From assembly GCA_050084985.1 (NCBI GenBank), contig JBITNC010000001.1:83824001-83888000 (forward strand): a stretch of 64,000 nt of DNA, in the 5' to 3' direction. A model generated the notes under the pieces. That model was not told the DNA's origin and ran no database searches. It saw only the letters and a program-made list of their open reading frames with translations. This DNA is from Nageia nagi. Its lineage: Eukaryota; Pinophyta. Below are positions 47,301 to 59,500 of this stretch, piece by piece (position 1 is the first letter of the stretch; each line of letters begins with the position of its first letter). Both the position numbers and the translations under genes were made by a program.

Positions 47301-47717
47301 ACCAACACCTATAAATAATACCATTCTATAAGAGGTAGGTATTAGAGCATATAAAATCCTAAAGATTGATATCTAGGAGAGTTTAAAGGAGCTTGGACAA
47401 CCCCTTTCTATACCTAAGATTAGCATTACCACCCAAAGGAGAACAAAATCAAGCACCATCACTCTATTACAAAGAAGAATGATGATCCCATTGATGATGT
47501 GAATAACCTTTATTAGGAACATAAAGATAAAAATGCATTCAATAATACAGATAAAGCTTGTGTATTGCAAACATTTCCAAGTTAGATAAGTATGTATTTC
47601 AATAGTATCAATTCTACTTTCATTAACCAATAAATGCTAAATGACACTATGGTGGAAAATTGATCCATAATAAGCAGATGCTTATAGCATACTTAGATCT
47701 TCACTTATAGATTTGCA
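47301..47717 (+). other. Post-protease remnant of E
   Basis: No convincing frame. Short Lys/Asn-rich readings may come from a protease-RT linker. The right boundary is where similarity to the dORF of A begins (GGATGTATGAC). Confidence 0.4.
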
Positions 47718-48795
47718 TGGATGTATGACCCATTAGGAGAGATGACCCAAATAATAAGGTCAAGCAAAAGATGTCCAACATTTATCCATGTAGTAGGCCT
47801 CATATAGAATATTTTGTAAATAAAACTAAGTACAAAGCAAAAATGTACCCTAATTGGGAATTCATACCCTTGAATAAGGCCTAGATGGCCCTTGAGGGAA
47901 TAAGGAAGTATAGGAACTAGGAAAATAAGAGATAAGATTTTATCCTCAACCTAGAGGTCCTCATCCAATTAGTAAATCTTGGGTGCGGTATGAATAAAAT
48001 TCAAATTTGAGTACATAACAAAAATTCACCACATTAAGAGTGAATTATTTGAAAAATTCAAATATGATAAGTACTAGGAGGCTAAGTATAGCAAAGATCC
48101 TTTGCTAGAGTTGGGATAGCCCCTTCCTCCTCATTTTTAGGGAAAACTTGCTACAGGGGCCTTAGTACAAATAGGACAACCATCTAGCATGATTGAAATT
48201 CCAAAGAAGGGAGAGTAAGACCCTTTAGACATTACCACCTCTTCCTAGGATCCTTCTCCAAAGAATAAAAGGAAAATACAAACCATGGCTTAGAAATAGC
48301 AAATCTTGGAGAAGGAACAAAAGCTTGCACAGAAGCCTCATACCACTATAGCAAGGTCATAGCCACAAATGATTATGCCTTCATCTTCAAAGGTAATAGA
48401 AGAAGTTTTAAATGTGGTGATAAAAGAGTTAGAAATTTTTGATACAAAATATTTTAGAGAGCCTCAAGATACAAATACTAGTATTGTAAAAGAAGCCTAA
48501 GCATAAAAACAAACACAAACCTCAAAAGAATAGCAAAGCCAAATTCAACAAGGTAGGGGAAGTGTACCTAAAACTAGTGGATCTACAAGAGCTACACTCA
48601 GAGGCGGATCAAGAGATGGAGATGATGATGACAAATTCAAGAAAAAGAAGGACTCTAACCTAATAGTTAAGATTGAAGTACAAGATGAAGTCATGAAAGA
48701 TGTAGAGCCAAAACTAGAAGTTCAACACTTAACACCTCCTCAATAGACTCAACCTATTCAACAAGTTGAGACACTTACTTTAGGTGGGATTATTA
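47718..48795 (+). pseudogene. A2 post-integrase ORF, middle part
   Basis: Homologue of A 12960-13650 plus 32455-32815, without insertion F. Includes the basic cluster SPKNKRK (about 48250-48275), then a Gln/Glu-rich acidic segment and TQPIQQVETLTLGGII before D cuts in at 48800. Multiple stops. It is the best reference for the pre-F state of A. Confidence 0.7.
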
Positions 48796-48800
48796 CTACC

Positions 48801-50066
48801 TGTATATCAATACATAATCATTACTCCAAGGTTCTTCTAAAAGTATGATCACTTCTGGAGATGACGTAGGCTAAACATAATCATAATGGGTTTTAAGAAT
48901 CATTTTCTGAAAGTAATTACATTATTAAGAAAGAAGGAAAGCCCTGCAAGTTAATGTTGAGTAACCCAGATACAAAAGAGATGACGTCAGTGATTTCAGA
49001 CCATAACCCAAAACTAGATCTTAGAGGAAATGAGGTCAGCAAAAGGGTTATCGAATAGCTGGAGCCAGTAAAGTGAAGCATTCCAGAAGTATGAAGATGA
49101 CATCATGGGTAAAACAATGTTCACATTATTGAATGAAACTGGATCTCGAAAGTGATGAGGTTAACAAAAGGGTTATCGAATAGCTGAAGCCAGTAAAGTG
49201 AAGTGTTTCAGAAATATGAAGATGATTTCATGAGGAAAACAATGTTCACATTCTTGAATGAAACCAAATCTTGGAAGCGATGAGGTTAGCAAGGAGTGAT
49301 TGAATAGCTAGAGCCAGTAAGTAGAATATCCTAGAAGAGATGAGGTCAGCGAGAGGTGAGATCATAATTATCAAGACATCGTATCATCTACAATCTACCC
49401 AATTTTTGTAATATTCTACCAAGTGGTGTATATGGGTAGTATTAGTTAAAAGAAGGCTAGAATCTTGAAGCTATTTTTGTAAATGTTTCTATTCTACAAT
49501 TCTTGTAACTATTGTTATTTTAGTATAAGTAAGGAATAAACAAAGGAAAAAGGATCGAAAGTCCTAGTATTGCTCCTTACATTTATTCTCTAAGACCTAT
49601 AGTTTTTTATCGATAATATGATACCATCTTGACCTTTCTTATCTAGCACTCGTAATTGTTATTCTTAATTAGGTTACATTATGGTAGCTTGATGTGTTTC
49701 CTGAATGATAATTATGAGCTGTTAGTATAACTATGTTTGCATACATGGTAGAGTAAAGCTGGGAAACTACTAGAGAGTGAGAGCTTGTACTATAGCTGCT
49801 ACACTAGATTCAGACCAAGGTTTCACACCCTATGAAAGCCCACGCTGAACTAGTGACTCACCTTTACTTCCTCTCTTGTTACCCTAAGCCTTTTTGCTTA
49901 AATTCCTTGCACTCTACTCCTTTTATTTTCTTTCCTGTTACTTCTCCTATGCCTAATGTATAAGGAACTAGCCTTCTCTAGAGATCAAATTATCACCATG
50001 GTCTATTCTTAATTTACTTTGGTTAAGATTGTTCATGGTGTATATATTACACAATCCTAATCAACA
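48801..50066 (+). repeat. 5' LTR of element D
   Basis: 1266 bp, TGTATATC ... AATCAACA. After the first 7 bp it has about 119 bp that the 3' LTR lacks. It contains a perfect TGACGTCA (48982-48989) and tandem units whose TGAGGT marks fall at 49031, 49156, 49281 and 49341 (spacing 125, 125, 60). A TATAAGTA near 49524 may be the TATA box. Confidence 0.92.
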
Positions 50067-50077
50067 GTATTTCTTTA

Positions 50078-50095
50078 TGGCATGCCTAGTGGGAC
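50078..50095 (+). other. Putative primer binding region of element D
   Basis: TGGCATGCCTAGTGGGAC, 11 bp after the LTR. It is nearly the same as the motif at 4990-5008 in element A although the LTRs are unrelated. The tRNA was not identified. Confidence 0.55.
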
Positions 50096-50219
50096 ACAAA
50101 GAAACTTATTGGTGACTCTACTAAAGCACTATCTATGGTATGTATTAAAGCAGATTATTTGTAAATATCATATGTGCTTTTAAACCTTTTATTTTCTTTT
50201 GTAACCTAGAGTTTACGTG

Positions 50220-51850
50220 GACTAGATCCAAAACCAGAGCAGTAAAAGAAGCACCAGATTTTAGAATGTTAGATGCTCCTAAGAGAAAGACCCTAATCAA
50301 GTCCAAGTCCCTAAATAGTATCAGCACCCTAAAATCCTTTACCAAGCTAGAACCATCCAATCTTCACACTAGAAATACCTCTCCTAGAATGGCTAATCTA
50401 GCTTAGAATATTTATCCAGAATGGGACAATGGGGTACCAATAGCTCTGGCCATGTTGCATGACATCCCAGCTAATGTTTTCAAAACCCTTCCAAAGTTTG
50501 ATGCAACTTTAGAGAAAATGGCTTATGAGCATTGTGTTGATGTAGCTGGCCTAGTAAGATTCATAATATTCAACATGAAGATGTCATGGTGAGATTACTG
50601 GCTCAGTATTTCAAAGGAAAGGTCTTGGATTGGTATAAGGGCCTTCCTAATGGATCTATAACCACTTGGGCTCAACTGGCAGAGCCCTTTATCTTGGAAT
50701 TTAATGAATTAGGAGATCCTTTTTCTCTATTAACACAGTTCACTTCAATCAAAAGATATGAGCAAGAAAATATCCCTAATTTCAACATTAGATTCCAAAA
50801 AACTTGGATGAGAGTCCCAATGCTAGTCAGGCCTCAGCAATTTCAAGCCTTAATGTATTACTTGAGAGCCTTTCCTCTAAATCTCTCTCTATAAATCCAA
50901 AATTTTGGAGTAAATACTTTCTCAGAGGTCTATAGATAAGTAGTATATGCTAAATCCTATCTTATTATAGTTGGAAAATTGCCAAGTCGCATGCCAATGC
51001 CTTATTTTCTAGTAACCGCCCAACAGCAAATTTTGAGACCTCAAGTAATTAGTTTGGCTCCACCTCTGTCCAGTATTCCTACCCCTATTTAATAGTGGCC
51101 ATCAACCTTGCCAGTCCTTAGAGCTCCCTTGGCCTTCCCGGCCCCTCATCAGCCTAATATGAATCAAGGGGTAGCTTCATCGATAAAGATCCAGGAACTT
51201 CAAAATTTGTGTAGGAATATGGCAAATCAGATTACCATTCTAAGCAGGCAAAGCAATGTGAGAAGATATCCTTATCCTATTGTAGAAAAGGCTCAGCATG
51301 TGTTGAATGAGGATGTAAGCCAAGCTTCCTCTTTCAGGTCAACCACTAGTTTATGTTTGGCCTGCAATGATGCTCATGAGTAAACATGTCCTATTTATCA
51401 GTACTAAGAGTATTTATCAAGAAGTGGGGGTATTCCTCTGCCTGGTGTAGCTAATGATAGGAACCAAGATGTGAACCTAATGAATTTTGTACCAGTAGAT
51501 ATAGGAGTTTTTGCTGTGGAAACAAGATCAGGGAAAAAAACCCCTAGTCTCTGGTATTTCAGAAAGAAAGGTTGAATCCCAAAAGAGTTTTGGTTCAGTG
51601 ATTCCTAAAAAGTAAGATGTAGTTTTCGGTTCTAAGGAAAAGACCCCAAAAAAGGAAATAGTTTCCCAAAAATTCCCATTTTTGGATACCAAATCGATGC
51701 CTAAATCCAGTGATCAAAATCTCTAGAAGTTAAGGTTCCCTTCACTCACCAAGCATCAGAGAAAAGATGATACTCTACAGCTTCAGGAGAGATTTACCGA
51801 TAGATATAGAAATAAAATTGGTCAACCTTCAGCTATACCAGAGTTCAACA
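50220..51850 (+). pseudogene. Element D Gag
   Basis: N-terminal basic part (TWTRSKTRAVKEAP), then NVFKTLPKFDATLEKMAYEH. After a frameshift near 50580 the capsid motif VLDWYKGLPNGSITTWAQLA follows (50586-50894). A Pro-rich region (SAPLSS-like, 51060-51160) precedes a zinc-knuckle-like CLACNDAHE...C near 51355-51390, interrupted by a TAA. The tail is Lys/Ser-rich. Several stops and at least two frame changes. Confidence 0.8.
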
Positions 51851-51852
51851 TT

Positions 51853-52633
51853 ATGGTACAGCTAAAGAGAACTCCCATGAGAGTGTCCTTGTTTGAAGCT
51901 TTAAAAATTCTTGGGCAAATTGATTTACTGAAAATGTCTCTTATAGCATTGAATGAAGGAATGGAAAGAGTGCTTAATCTTTTTGAGACATTAAAATATC
52001 TAGGGATGGGAAAGAATAAACCTCTAGCTTTTTATATGACTCTAGAAATCAAGGGATATGTACTTCATAATTGTTTGGTTGATTCTGGGGTAGCTACTAC
52101 TGTGATGCCTAAAGCAGTGTGTGATGTGATGGGGTTGCCTTTGACAAGAAGATCCACCAAAGTACTACAACTGGATTCCACACCTGTCAAAATAGTAGGA
52201 GTGATCAAAGATGTAGTCCTAAAAATACATAAGTGTCCCTCTGTAATTATTATTCAAGAAGTTGTAGTTGTTGAGTTCCCCCCTTTGTTCGAGCTATGTC
52301 TATCTAGAGAATTTATAGCTAAAATAGGGGGTTATCTAGCAATGGACTACACCCATTATTTGATCCCTTATGGAAATAAGAGGGTAAGATTGAATAATGA
52401 GGAAATTTTTAAGTTTCACCTGGAGAAAAAGGAGGAGGTTTATGCCATCTTTGGTGAATTGGAAGAATTAGATGAATTGCTAGAAGAACTGCAAATCGAA
52501 GACCCTTGTAGTATGAGTATGCTCAACACTATCTACGACCTAGAGTTTGGAAATTATTGTTTAATAGAACCAGAATCTTTCATCCTGAAACTCACAAGGG
52601 AGGATTTCCAAAGAAATGAAATGTGGGAGATGT
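51853..52633 (+). pseudogene. Element D protease
   Basis: Open for 276 codons. Pre-protease block TPMRVSLFEALKILGQIDLL, then the core HNCLVDSGVATTVMPKAVCD with an intact DSG triad (about 52070-52125). The hydrophobic flap and substrate-side segments VLQLDSTPVKIVGVIKDVVL and PPLFELCLSREF follow. The acidic C-terminal linker (EELDELLEELQIED) leads into the extra RNase H, whose start is in this frame before a frameshift near 52645. Could be catalytically sound on its own. Confidence 0.82.
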
Positions 52634-53030
52634 CTTTTGATGGGCAAGATCCAAAAATGGATCCAAATCCAGGATTATCTTGACCAATCCAACTGGTAAG
52701 GTACATAGATTTTCTTTCAGACTCACCTGGTTATGTTCCAATAATGTAGCAGAATATGGAGCTCTTTTTCTTGGACTAGAACAAGCAATCAAAATGAAAA
52801 TTTAGTGTTTAAGGATCAAAGGGAATTCAGAGTTGGTCATGAAATAGGTGACAGGTAAATGTTTAGTCAAGCATTATTATTTGAAATCTTATAGGAATCA
52901 GGTGTGGGATCTGTTTGAGCATTTCAAAGCATTACATATTCAATCTATCCCAAGGAAATTCAACCAAGAAGCTGACACCTTAGCACAAATGGGAGCCAAT
53001 TTTGATCCTACCAATGACTGGTTCTGAAGA
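52620..53030 (+). pseudogene. Element D extra RNase H domain, between protease and RT
   Basis: Motifs in order: MSFDG (Asp, 52629-52643), NNVAEYGALFLGL (Glu, about 52740-52778), RIKGNSELVMK (Asn where Asp is expected, about 52820), KHYYLKSYRNQVWDLFEHF and FNQEADTLAQMGANF (Asp, about 52960-53005). A frameshift near 52645 and two TAG stops break it. The Asn change removes a metal ligand. Placed before RT as in element A, unlike B. Confidence 0.82.
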
Positions 53031-53389
53031 AAGGGTGCTCAACTCATTTTCAGGCCATCAGTTTCAGATAATGATTCCTTTTGGCAATTTTTCTAGGATG
53101 AGGCTCAAATTAACCAATTTTTATTACAACAAGCTGTATGTCATGTAGTAGGAGAAGAGGACTTTAGAGTTTTCTAGGAGCAAGACATAATTCAGCTAAA
53201 TAATAATAAAATCCCTAAGGATTTGATTCCATTCGAAGGATTGTTCAACAGGAGTGACCAAGTAAAGAGAAGAGGTATGAATATAAACCCAGATAACTAT
53301 AGAGAACATGAAGTTTTTCTAGGTAAGTCATTAAAAATTGGTATATCTAATACTTCAGAATAGATTTAGGAAATTGTACAATTATGTAG

Positions 53390-54720
53390 AACATATGTTG
53401 ATGTTATTACTTGGTCTTATGATGATTTAAAGGTTTTTGATAAATCAGTGATACAGCATACAATCAAGTTGATAGATGATGCTAAACTAGTCAGACAAAA
53501 ACAAAGACCAGTAAACCCTAAGATTAAAGTTGCCATGAAGCAGGAGGTTCTAAAATTGTACAAGGCTGGGATAATTTATCCCATCAAGCATTCCACTTGG
53601 GTAGCTAATCTTGTTCCTATCTAGAAGAAAAATGGCAAGATAAGGTTGTGTGTGGATTTTCAGGGCTTAAATAGGGTATCTTTGAAAGATCACTATCCCT
53701 TACCGCCAATGGAACAAATACTAAATACTGTAGCCGATGCTGAAAAGTTCTCTTTGATAGATGATTTCTCTGGGTATAATTAGATTTGGGTCCAGAATGA
53801 AGATCAATTTAAAATAGCTTTTACAACTAAATGGGGCATATTTGCTTTTTAGAGAATGCCTTTTGGACTATCCAATGCAGGGGCTACCTTTCAGAGAGCT
53901 ATGGATTATGCGTTTGGAGAGCTGGTGAATAAGAGTCTATTGGTATACCTTGATGATATTACTATTTTCTCTCATGACAAAAACATGCATGTTCAACATT
54001 TGGAGCAAGCCTTCATCAAATGCAAGAGGTATGGTATATCCCTAAATCCTAAGAAGTCTATCTTCGCAGTAGATGAGGGTAAATTATTGGGCCATGTCAT
54101 TTCAAAAGAGGGGTGGGCTATTGATATAGATAGAGTTAAAGCTATAAATGACTTGTCTCTCCCATCTAATAAGAAGTCTCTGCAGTCTTTTCTGGGTCAG
54201 ATTAACTTTGTCAAAAGATTTATTCAAGATTTCTCAAACATTATCAAACCCATCACCTGGATGCTAAAAAAAGATACTCCTTTTGTATGGACTGAGGAAG
54301 GTAAAGAAGCTTTTCAAAAAATCAAGGTAGCGATTACAAAAGCTCTTGTACTAAGAAATCTAGATTTTAGCAAAGAATTTATTCTATACATGTATTGTTC
54401 AGATACTAATGTTGCAGCTATTTTAACCCAGAAGTACGAAAGGAATGAAGAATACCCAGTCACATTTTTCAGCTAGACTATGAACAGTTGTGACGAAAAA
54501 TACACTTTCATTGAAAAATAGGTCTTAGCTATTGTGAAAGCACTCAATAAGTTAAAACATTACATTGCTCAGAGTAGGATTTTAATTCTAACCATACACC
54601 CAGATGTAAGGTCTTATGTTATGCAGGGAGAATTGGGAGAAGGAAGACATAGGTGGATCTCAAAAATTCTTAAATACAATGCAAAAATTTGACCCACCAA
54701 GCTCATAAAAGGAAGAGCAC
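53390..54720 (+). pseudogene. Element D reverse transcriptase and connection RNase H
   Basis: RT with IRLCVDFQGLNRVSLKDHYP, SLIDDFSGYN (Asp), MPFGLSNAGATFQRAMDYAF, YLDDITIFS (intact YLDD near 53947) and LLGHVISKEGW, SFLGQINFVKRF. Then LDFSKEFILYMYCSDTNVAA and YPVTFFS begin the RNase H region (54250-54480), continuing to KALNKLKHYIAQSRIL (54540-54585). The one frame from 52647 to about 54700 has only point stops (TAG or TAA for Gln, Glu or Trp). Confidence 0.9.
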
Positions 54721-54829
54721 TTTATGAGTAACTTGCAAAACCTATGATATTGAAAAAGGGGATGGTATGCTTTGTTGAACAAGAAACCCTAGAATTCGTA
54801 TCTGGAGACACAACAAAGGATTGGATGGA

Positions 54830-56083
54830 GCAGCTAAATGAATATTTTGAGACTGGAAAATTGCCAGGAAACATGAATACATCCCAAAGAAGGCGATTCA
54901 AGATACATGCCTAGAATTACATAGAGATAGATCAGATACTTTATAGAAGAAATCATGATAGCATTTTGTTAAGATGTGTACCAGTGACAAAGTCAACTAA
55001 GCTCATTGAAGAGTTTCATTCTGAAGGATTTGGAGGTCATTACTTCAGATACACTACAGTGGGTAAGATTATTCAGGTGGGATATTACTGGCCTACTATT
55101 TTCAAAGATGCTTTCGCAAAGGCACAAAATTATGAAAAGTGTCAAAGGTATGTAGGAAGAAAGAGAAATGTGGCACTACCATTGGAACCAATCCAAGTAG
55201 AAGAACCCTTCCAACAGTGGGGGATGGATTTTATTAGAGTCATCAATTCAAAATCCTTTTTTAGATATAAATTCATCCTTACTGCTATAGAATTTTTCAC
55301 CAGGTGGGTGAAAGTAGAGGTCATAAAAGAGGCAAATTAGAAGATTGTTCTAAGATTTATAGAAAACTTAATTACCAGGTATGGTATTCCCCAAACGATA
55401 ATTTTGGATGATGGCTTAGCATTCATAGGAGCTAAAGTTACTAATTTTGCTATGAGATTAGGTATCTATTGGAAAACCTCCTCAAACTATTACCCCTAGG
55501 GTAATGGTTTGGCTGAGCTACAAATAAGAATTTGATTCAGATCCTTAAAAGAATAGTGGAAGATAACCCCCAGACTTGGCACAAAAAGCTCAATTGGGCA
55601 TTGTGGGCAAATAGGATCATAGTAAAATTGGCCATTAAAACTAGCCCATATACATTGGTATACAGTAAAAGGGTGGTATTACCAAGCCATTTTGAGCTTC
55701 CAATTTTAAAAGTTTTGTAGGAATATGGTGAGGATTTTGAATCTCTCGAGGTTCAAATGAATGAACTATTGCATTTAGAAGAGCTCCAGAATCGATCATA
55801 TCAAGACCTCTGGAGAAGAAATGAAATAGTAAAAAGATGGTTTGACGGTTGAAAATCAACTCTGGATACCTTCAGAGAAGGAGATTTAGTGTTGAAATGG
55901 GATGATGATAGAGCTAAACCTAGGAAACATAAAAAAATTGAATCCATGTGGTCTGTACCCTATTTAGTAGCTAAATGCATTGGGAAAAATGCCTTTGAGC
56001 TGGCAAAATTAAATGGGTGTAAACTACCAATTTCAGTTAATGGACAGCACCTGAAGCAATATAAGACTGCAAGCATAGGATAG
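54830..56083 (+). pseudogene. Element D integrase
   Basis: Zinc domain: LIEEFHSEGFGGHYFRYTT, then AQNYEKCQR, where the first Cys is Tyr. Core: WGMDFIRVINS (Asp), IILDDGLAF (Asp) and GNGLAE (Glu). A one-base loss right after it near 55520 shifts into the frame giving TSPYTLVYSKRVVLP (55532-55720). The tail GDLVLKWDDDRAKPRKHKK and MWSVPYLVAKCIGKNAFEL ends with LPISVNGQHLKQY and a TAG at 56081. This matches the tail in A. Confidence 0.88.
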
Positions 56084-56576
56084 TGACCTTTTGAAAGATA
56101 TAATTTTGTACACATATTGTAAATAGTGTGCCATTTGCATTTATTTCAAGTTGTTATTGTAGTTGTTAGCTATTTATTAGTAGCTTAGTGTTAATGGTAG
56201 TTGTACTTGTGCATCGATAGAATTGAAGTTTCCAAAAGGGATATAGAAAATCAAATCTTGGAGTTCCCAAAAAGAGTGTATAATATGAAATCAGTTATTA
56301 ATGCTACTATTCGTTAGGTTATTTCATGCATCCAGAGAGATTGCGCATCAATCAATTAAATGAGCTATAAAAGGACCAAGAGCACTACTCACTGAAAATA
56401 CCTAAATTTTAGAATTCATAGAAGGCATTTGGTTACAAATTTGTAAAGCTAGTATCTACTGTGCATTACCAGGAGCTGTGGAATATAGCAAAAGAACCTA
56501 AGAAAAGTAAAGTGCCAGTTAAAGGTGACAGAAGTGAGACAAGAAGAGTTGAGAAGCATAGCATAAGTAAACAGAA
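56084..56576 (+). other. Spacer between integrase and dORF of D
   Basis: AT-rich sequence without a gene-like frame. It corresponds to 11038-11630 in A. It may hold a splice acceptor or internal start signal for the dORF; none was identified. Confidence 0.5.
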
Positions 56577-59500
56577 ATGAGCTCAGGATCATCGATGAAG
56601 ATAGTAAGGAAAATAATGGATTCCATGGAATTATTGTGGGACACTAAAATTATAGTTCAAAATAAGAACCCCAAGGGCACTGCTAAAGTTAAGTGCCCAA
56701 ACTTCAGTTTTAATCACATAGCACATTCACCAATGGGGTTGGGTCTCATGTACTTCATTCCCCATAGATGCTTTCCTGCTCTTAAGTTGATAGAGGTTAT
56801 AAGGGGGGCATTTGATCATGTAACTAGAATTGTCAAAGACTTGCAAGGAAAAACTATCCTAAATTTGGATTCCATTTCAATAGCAAAGGCTTTTAATCCA
56901 CCCTCCCCTATGCATTCCCTTATGCACATTGATTGGTATATGACACCTAGTTCAAATCTGAGAGCAAGTATCACAGCCTGGCTAAATAAAAATGCAGTTG
57001 GGACCATAAAGTTTATAGAGTTCCCCAGTTTTGAGCTCTTGCTCTCCAATTTTTCTGCACATCTGCAATTGTTTTTTGTCCATGTTAGCCATAGCAATAG
57101 GCAAAGAGATAGATAGGTATGTCTCACCATCAAAATTGGCTATCGCATACTAGATTTCTCATCCAATTTCTCCTACAATGTATGACTAGGCTATTACCCT
57201 TTTAGATGGAATGTCTGAATAGTTAGAAAAGATTAGTGAGGGATCTCATTTTGCATATGTGTCACACATTATTTGGATAATGATTCATCAAAATGCTGAT
57301 GTTTTCAAGAATTTAACCTTGGTTCAAGCTGATGGAAGTGGGTCTCAGAAGCCAGTGGACAAATGGACTAAGGAGGTGAGGTCCTCAGCAGATTATTACT
57401 TCTTTATAGAAAACTTTTTGGTTCCTGCAATGAGTTTATTTACCCCCACAATTCCAAGATTATCAACAGCTTCCAAACTTTACCTCCAAATGCCCCATGG
57501 AGAGACTGGGTACTGGTTCTTCATAGAGGAGGGGACTTTCATTAGGCTTTATGGGTTTTTTGGGGCACCTTTCTTACTACCAGTCCATGTAATGGATTGG
57601 ATTTTTAGTATGGAATATGCTAGACAAATGGATTATATAGATTCTAAATATGGACCTGTAGCAAAAAAGAGGATAGTTTATGCCCTTCCTCATAGAGTGC
57701 ATGACTTGATGCTTCAAAGCAGGGGAGCAAGTGACCAATTAAAAAGTAAATTGTTGAAGTTAAAATTGAAAAAACTTAGTCAATATTTGTTATATGATCC
57801 TGAGGATATTTTTGGCAAGAGGTTGAGGAACCAGTCCAATCCGCTAGGTTTTAGAGCTGAATCCAAGCTGGAGCTACTTAGTTGGTGCAACCCAGAACAT
57901 GAAGGCAAGGTAATGCCCGCTACCTTAATTACTAAGGATTTATTACCACCATGGTTAGGTTTTTATAGAAAGAAAGTAGATTTTGACCCAAAAATAGATT
58001 CCATCTCAAAAAAGTCTCTAAAAAACTTAAGAGATTAGGGTTGGAGTGAGGAAAAAATAGCTACCTTCAACCAGTACCAGATTGAATATGGAAATCGAAA
58101 TACCCCTTTAGATTTTGATCTAGATGATAAATTTGAAGAAATGTGGAGAATGGAACATCCCACAGACATCCCTGTAGATGAATGTTCAGATGATAGTGAT
58201 GAGGAGAGAGAGCAGGGATGTGTAGGGTCCCAAGCATCAGCTCAGGAGGAGCAACCCAAGGAAGAAACTAGGGAAGCTTCTATAGAAATAGCAGCTAGGA
58301 GGCCTGGGAGAGTGTATACCTTTAAAAGCAAAGTCAAAAAAGAGAAGGCACCACTCCCACCACCACCAAAGAGAAGAAGGAAGAGCCCTACTCCATCAGG
58401 TACACTCTCTACTCCCTCTTCCCCTATTTCTCTTACTCCTTCTCTATCTATTTCTATCACACCCATTTCCAGTCCAATTTCATTTCCGCATATTCTAGTA
58501 ACCATTCCAGCTTCACCCATTCAATCTTTCATAACACCAATGCCACCTATCCAATGGCAAAGCTCCCTTCCCCTTACATCCAGCCCACAAATCCCCCCAT
58601 CATTAGCATCACTACAATACCATCATCCCCTCCACCATCTTCACCTCCATCATCCTCTCCTTCATCCACTTTAGCACTTTCTATCACAAATCCATCTGAT
58701 AATAGTGTCCCTAGGCCCATTCAAGCTAGCCCCATGACACCAACATAGCAGATCGTGGCCTCCCCCTCTTAGGAGTTGAGCATCGAATCTCCATTTATTA
58801 TGATATCAAGACAACAAGTATCTATGGATGGCATTATGTAGTAGTACCAACAGATGAAATAGGGATGAGATGCATGGATGCAGAAGCAGGTCAAGAAGCT
58901 TCTAGTCCTAGATAATCTAGTAAGGCTTTGGACTTCAATGGATCCAAAGCATAAGGTGCTTGAAATGGCAATCACCCAAGACCCACAAGAGGGGCAAAGT
59001 GATGTATCCACTATGAACACTTGGGTAAAAATTGACACATGAAGCATATCCCAAAGTGATAAAAATGAGCTCTTACAAACTATAGTAGACCTTAACATAT
59101 CAAAGCTGACAAAGTTGGAGGTCAAGTACAGTAAGCTACAAAAGGCCCATGAAGCTATGAAGCAATAATTAGACACTCAAAAGGTAAAATTGAAAGCTAT
59201 AGAAAATAATATATCAATTTTGAAGGCTAGTTTAGCAGTGGCTCCTATAGCAGACATTTTGAGCCAGAAAGATGCCATCATCTCTCAAAGAGATGATGAT
59301 ATAGCTACCAGAGTAGCAAAGATTGTGACAAAAGATACAGTTATTAGTGGTTTGAATGCTAATATAGTGCAACTCCAATTAAGTTTGAATGTGAATAAGG
59401 TAGATAAATCCTTTTTGTTAAATATGAAGAAAAGATTTTGGGAGCTAAGGGCATAAGAAATCAAAGATTTGATTCATCTAAGAGACCATATAGAATCATG

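Noticed and set aside
49020-49370. CRISPR-like spaced repeats in LTR D
   Set aside because: Units are long, adjacent and repeated in the partner LTR; there are no unique spacers and the setting is a plant retrotransposon.
58242-58520. Minus-strand Gly/Glu-rich ORF in D
   Set aside because: Complement of the acidic/Pro-rich dORF region; the sense frame fits the family homology.
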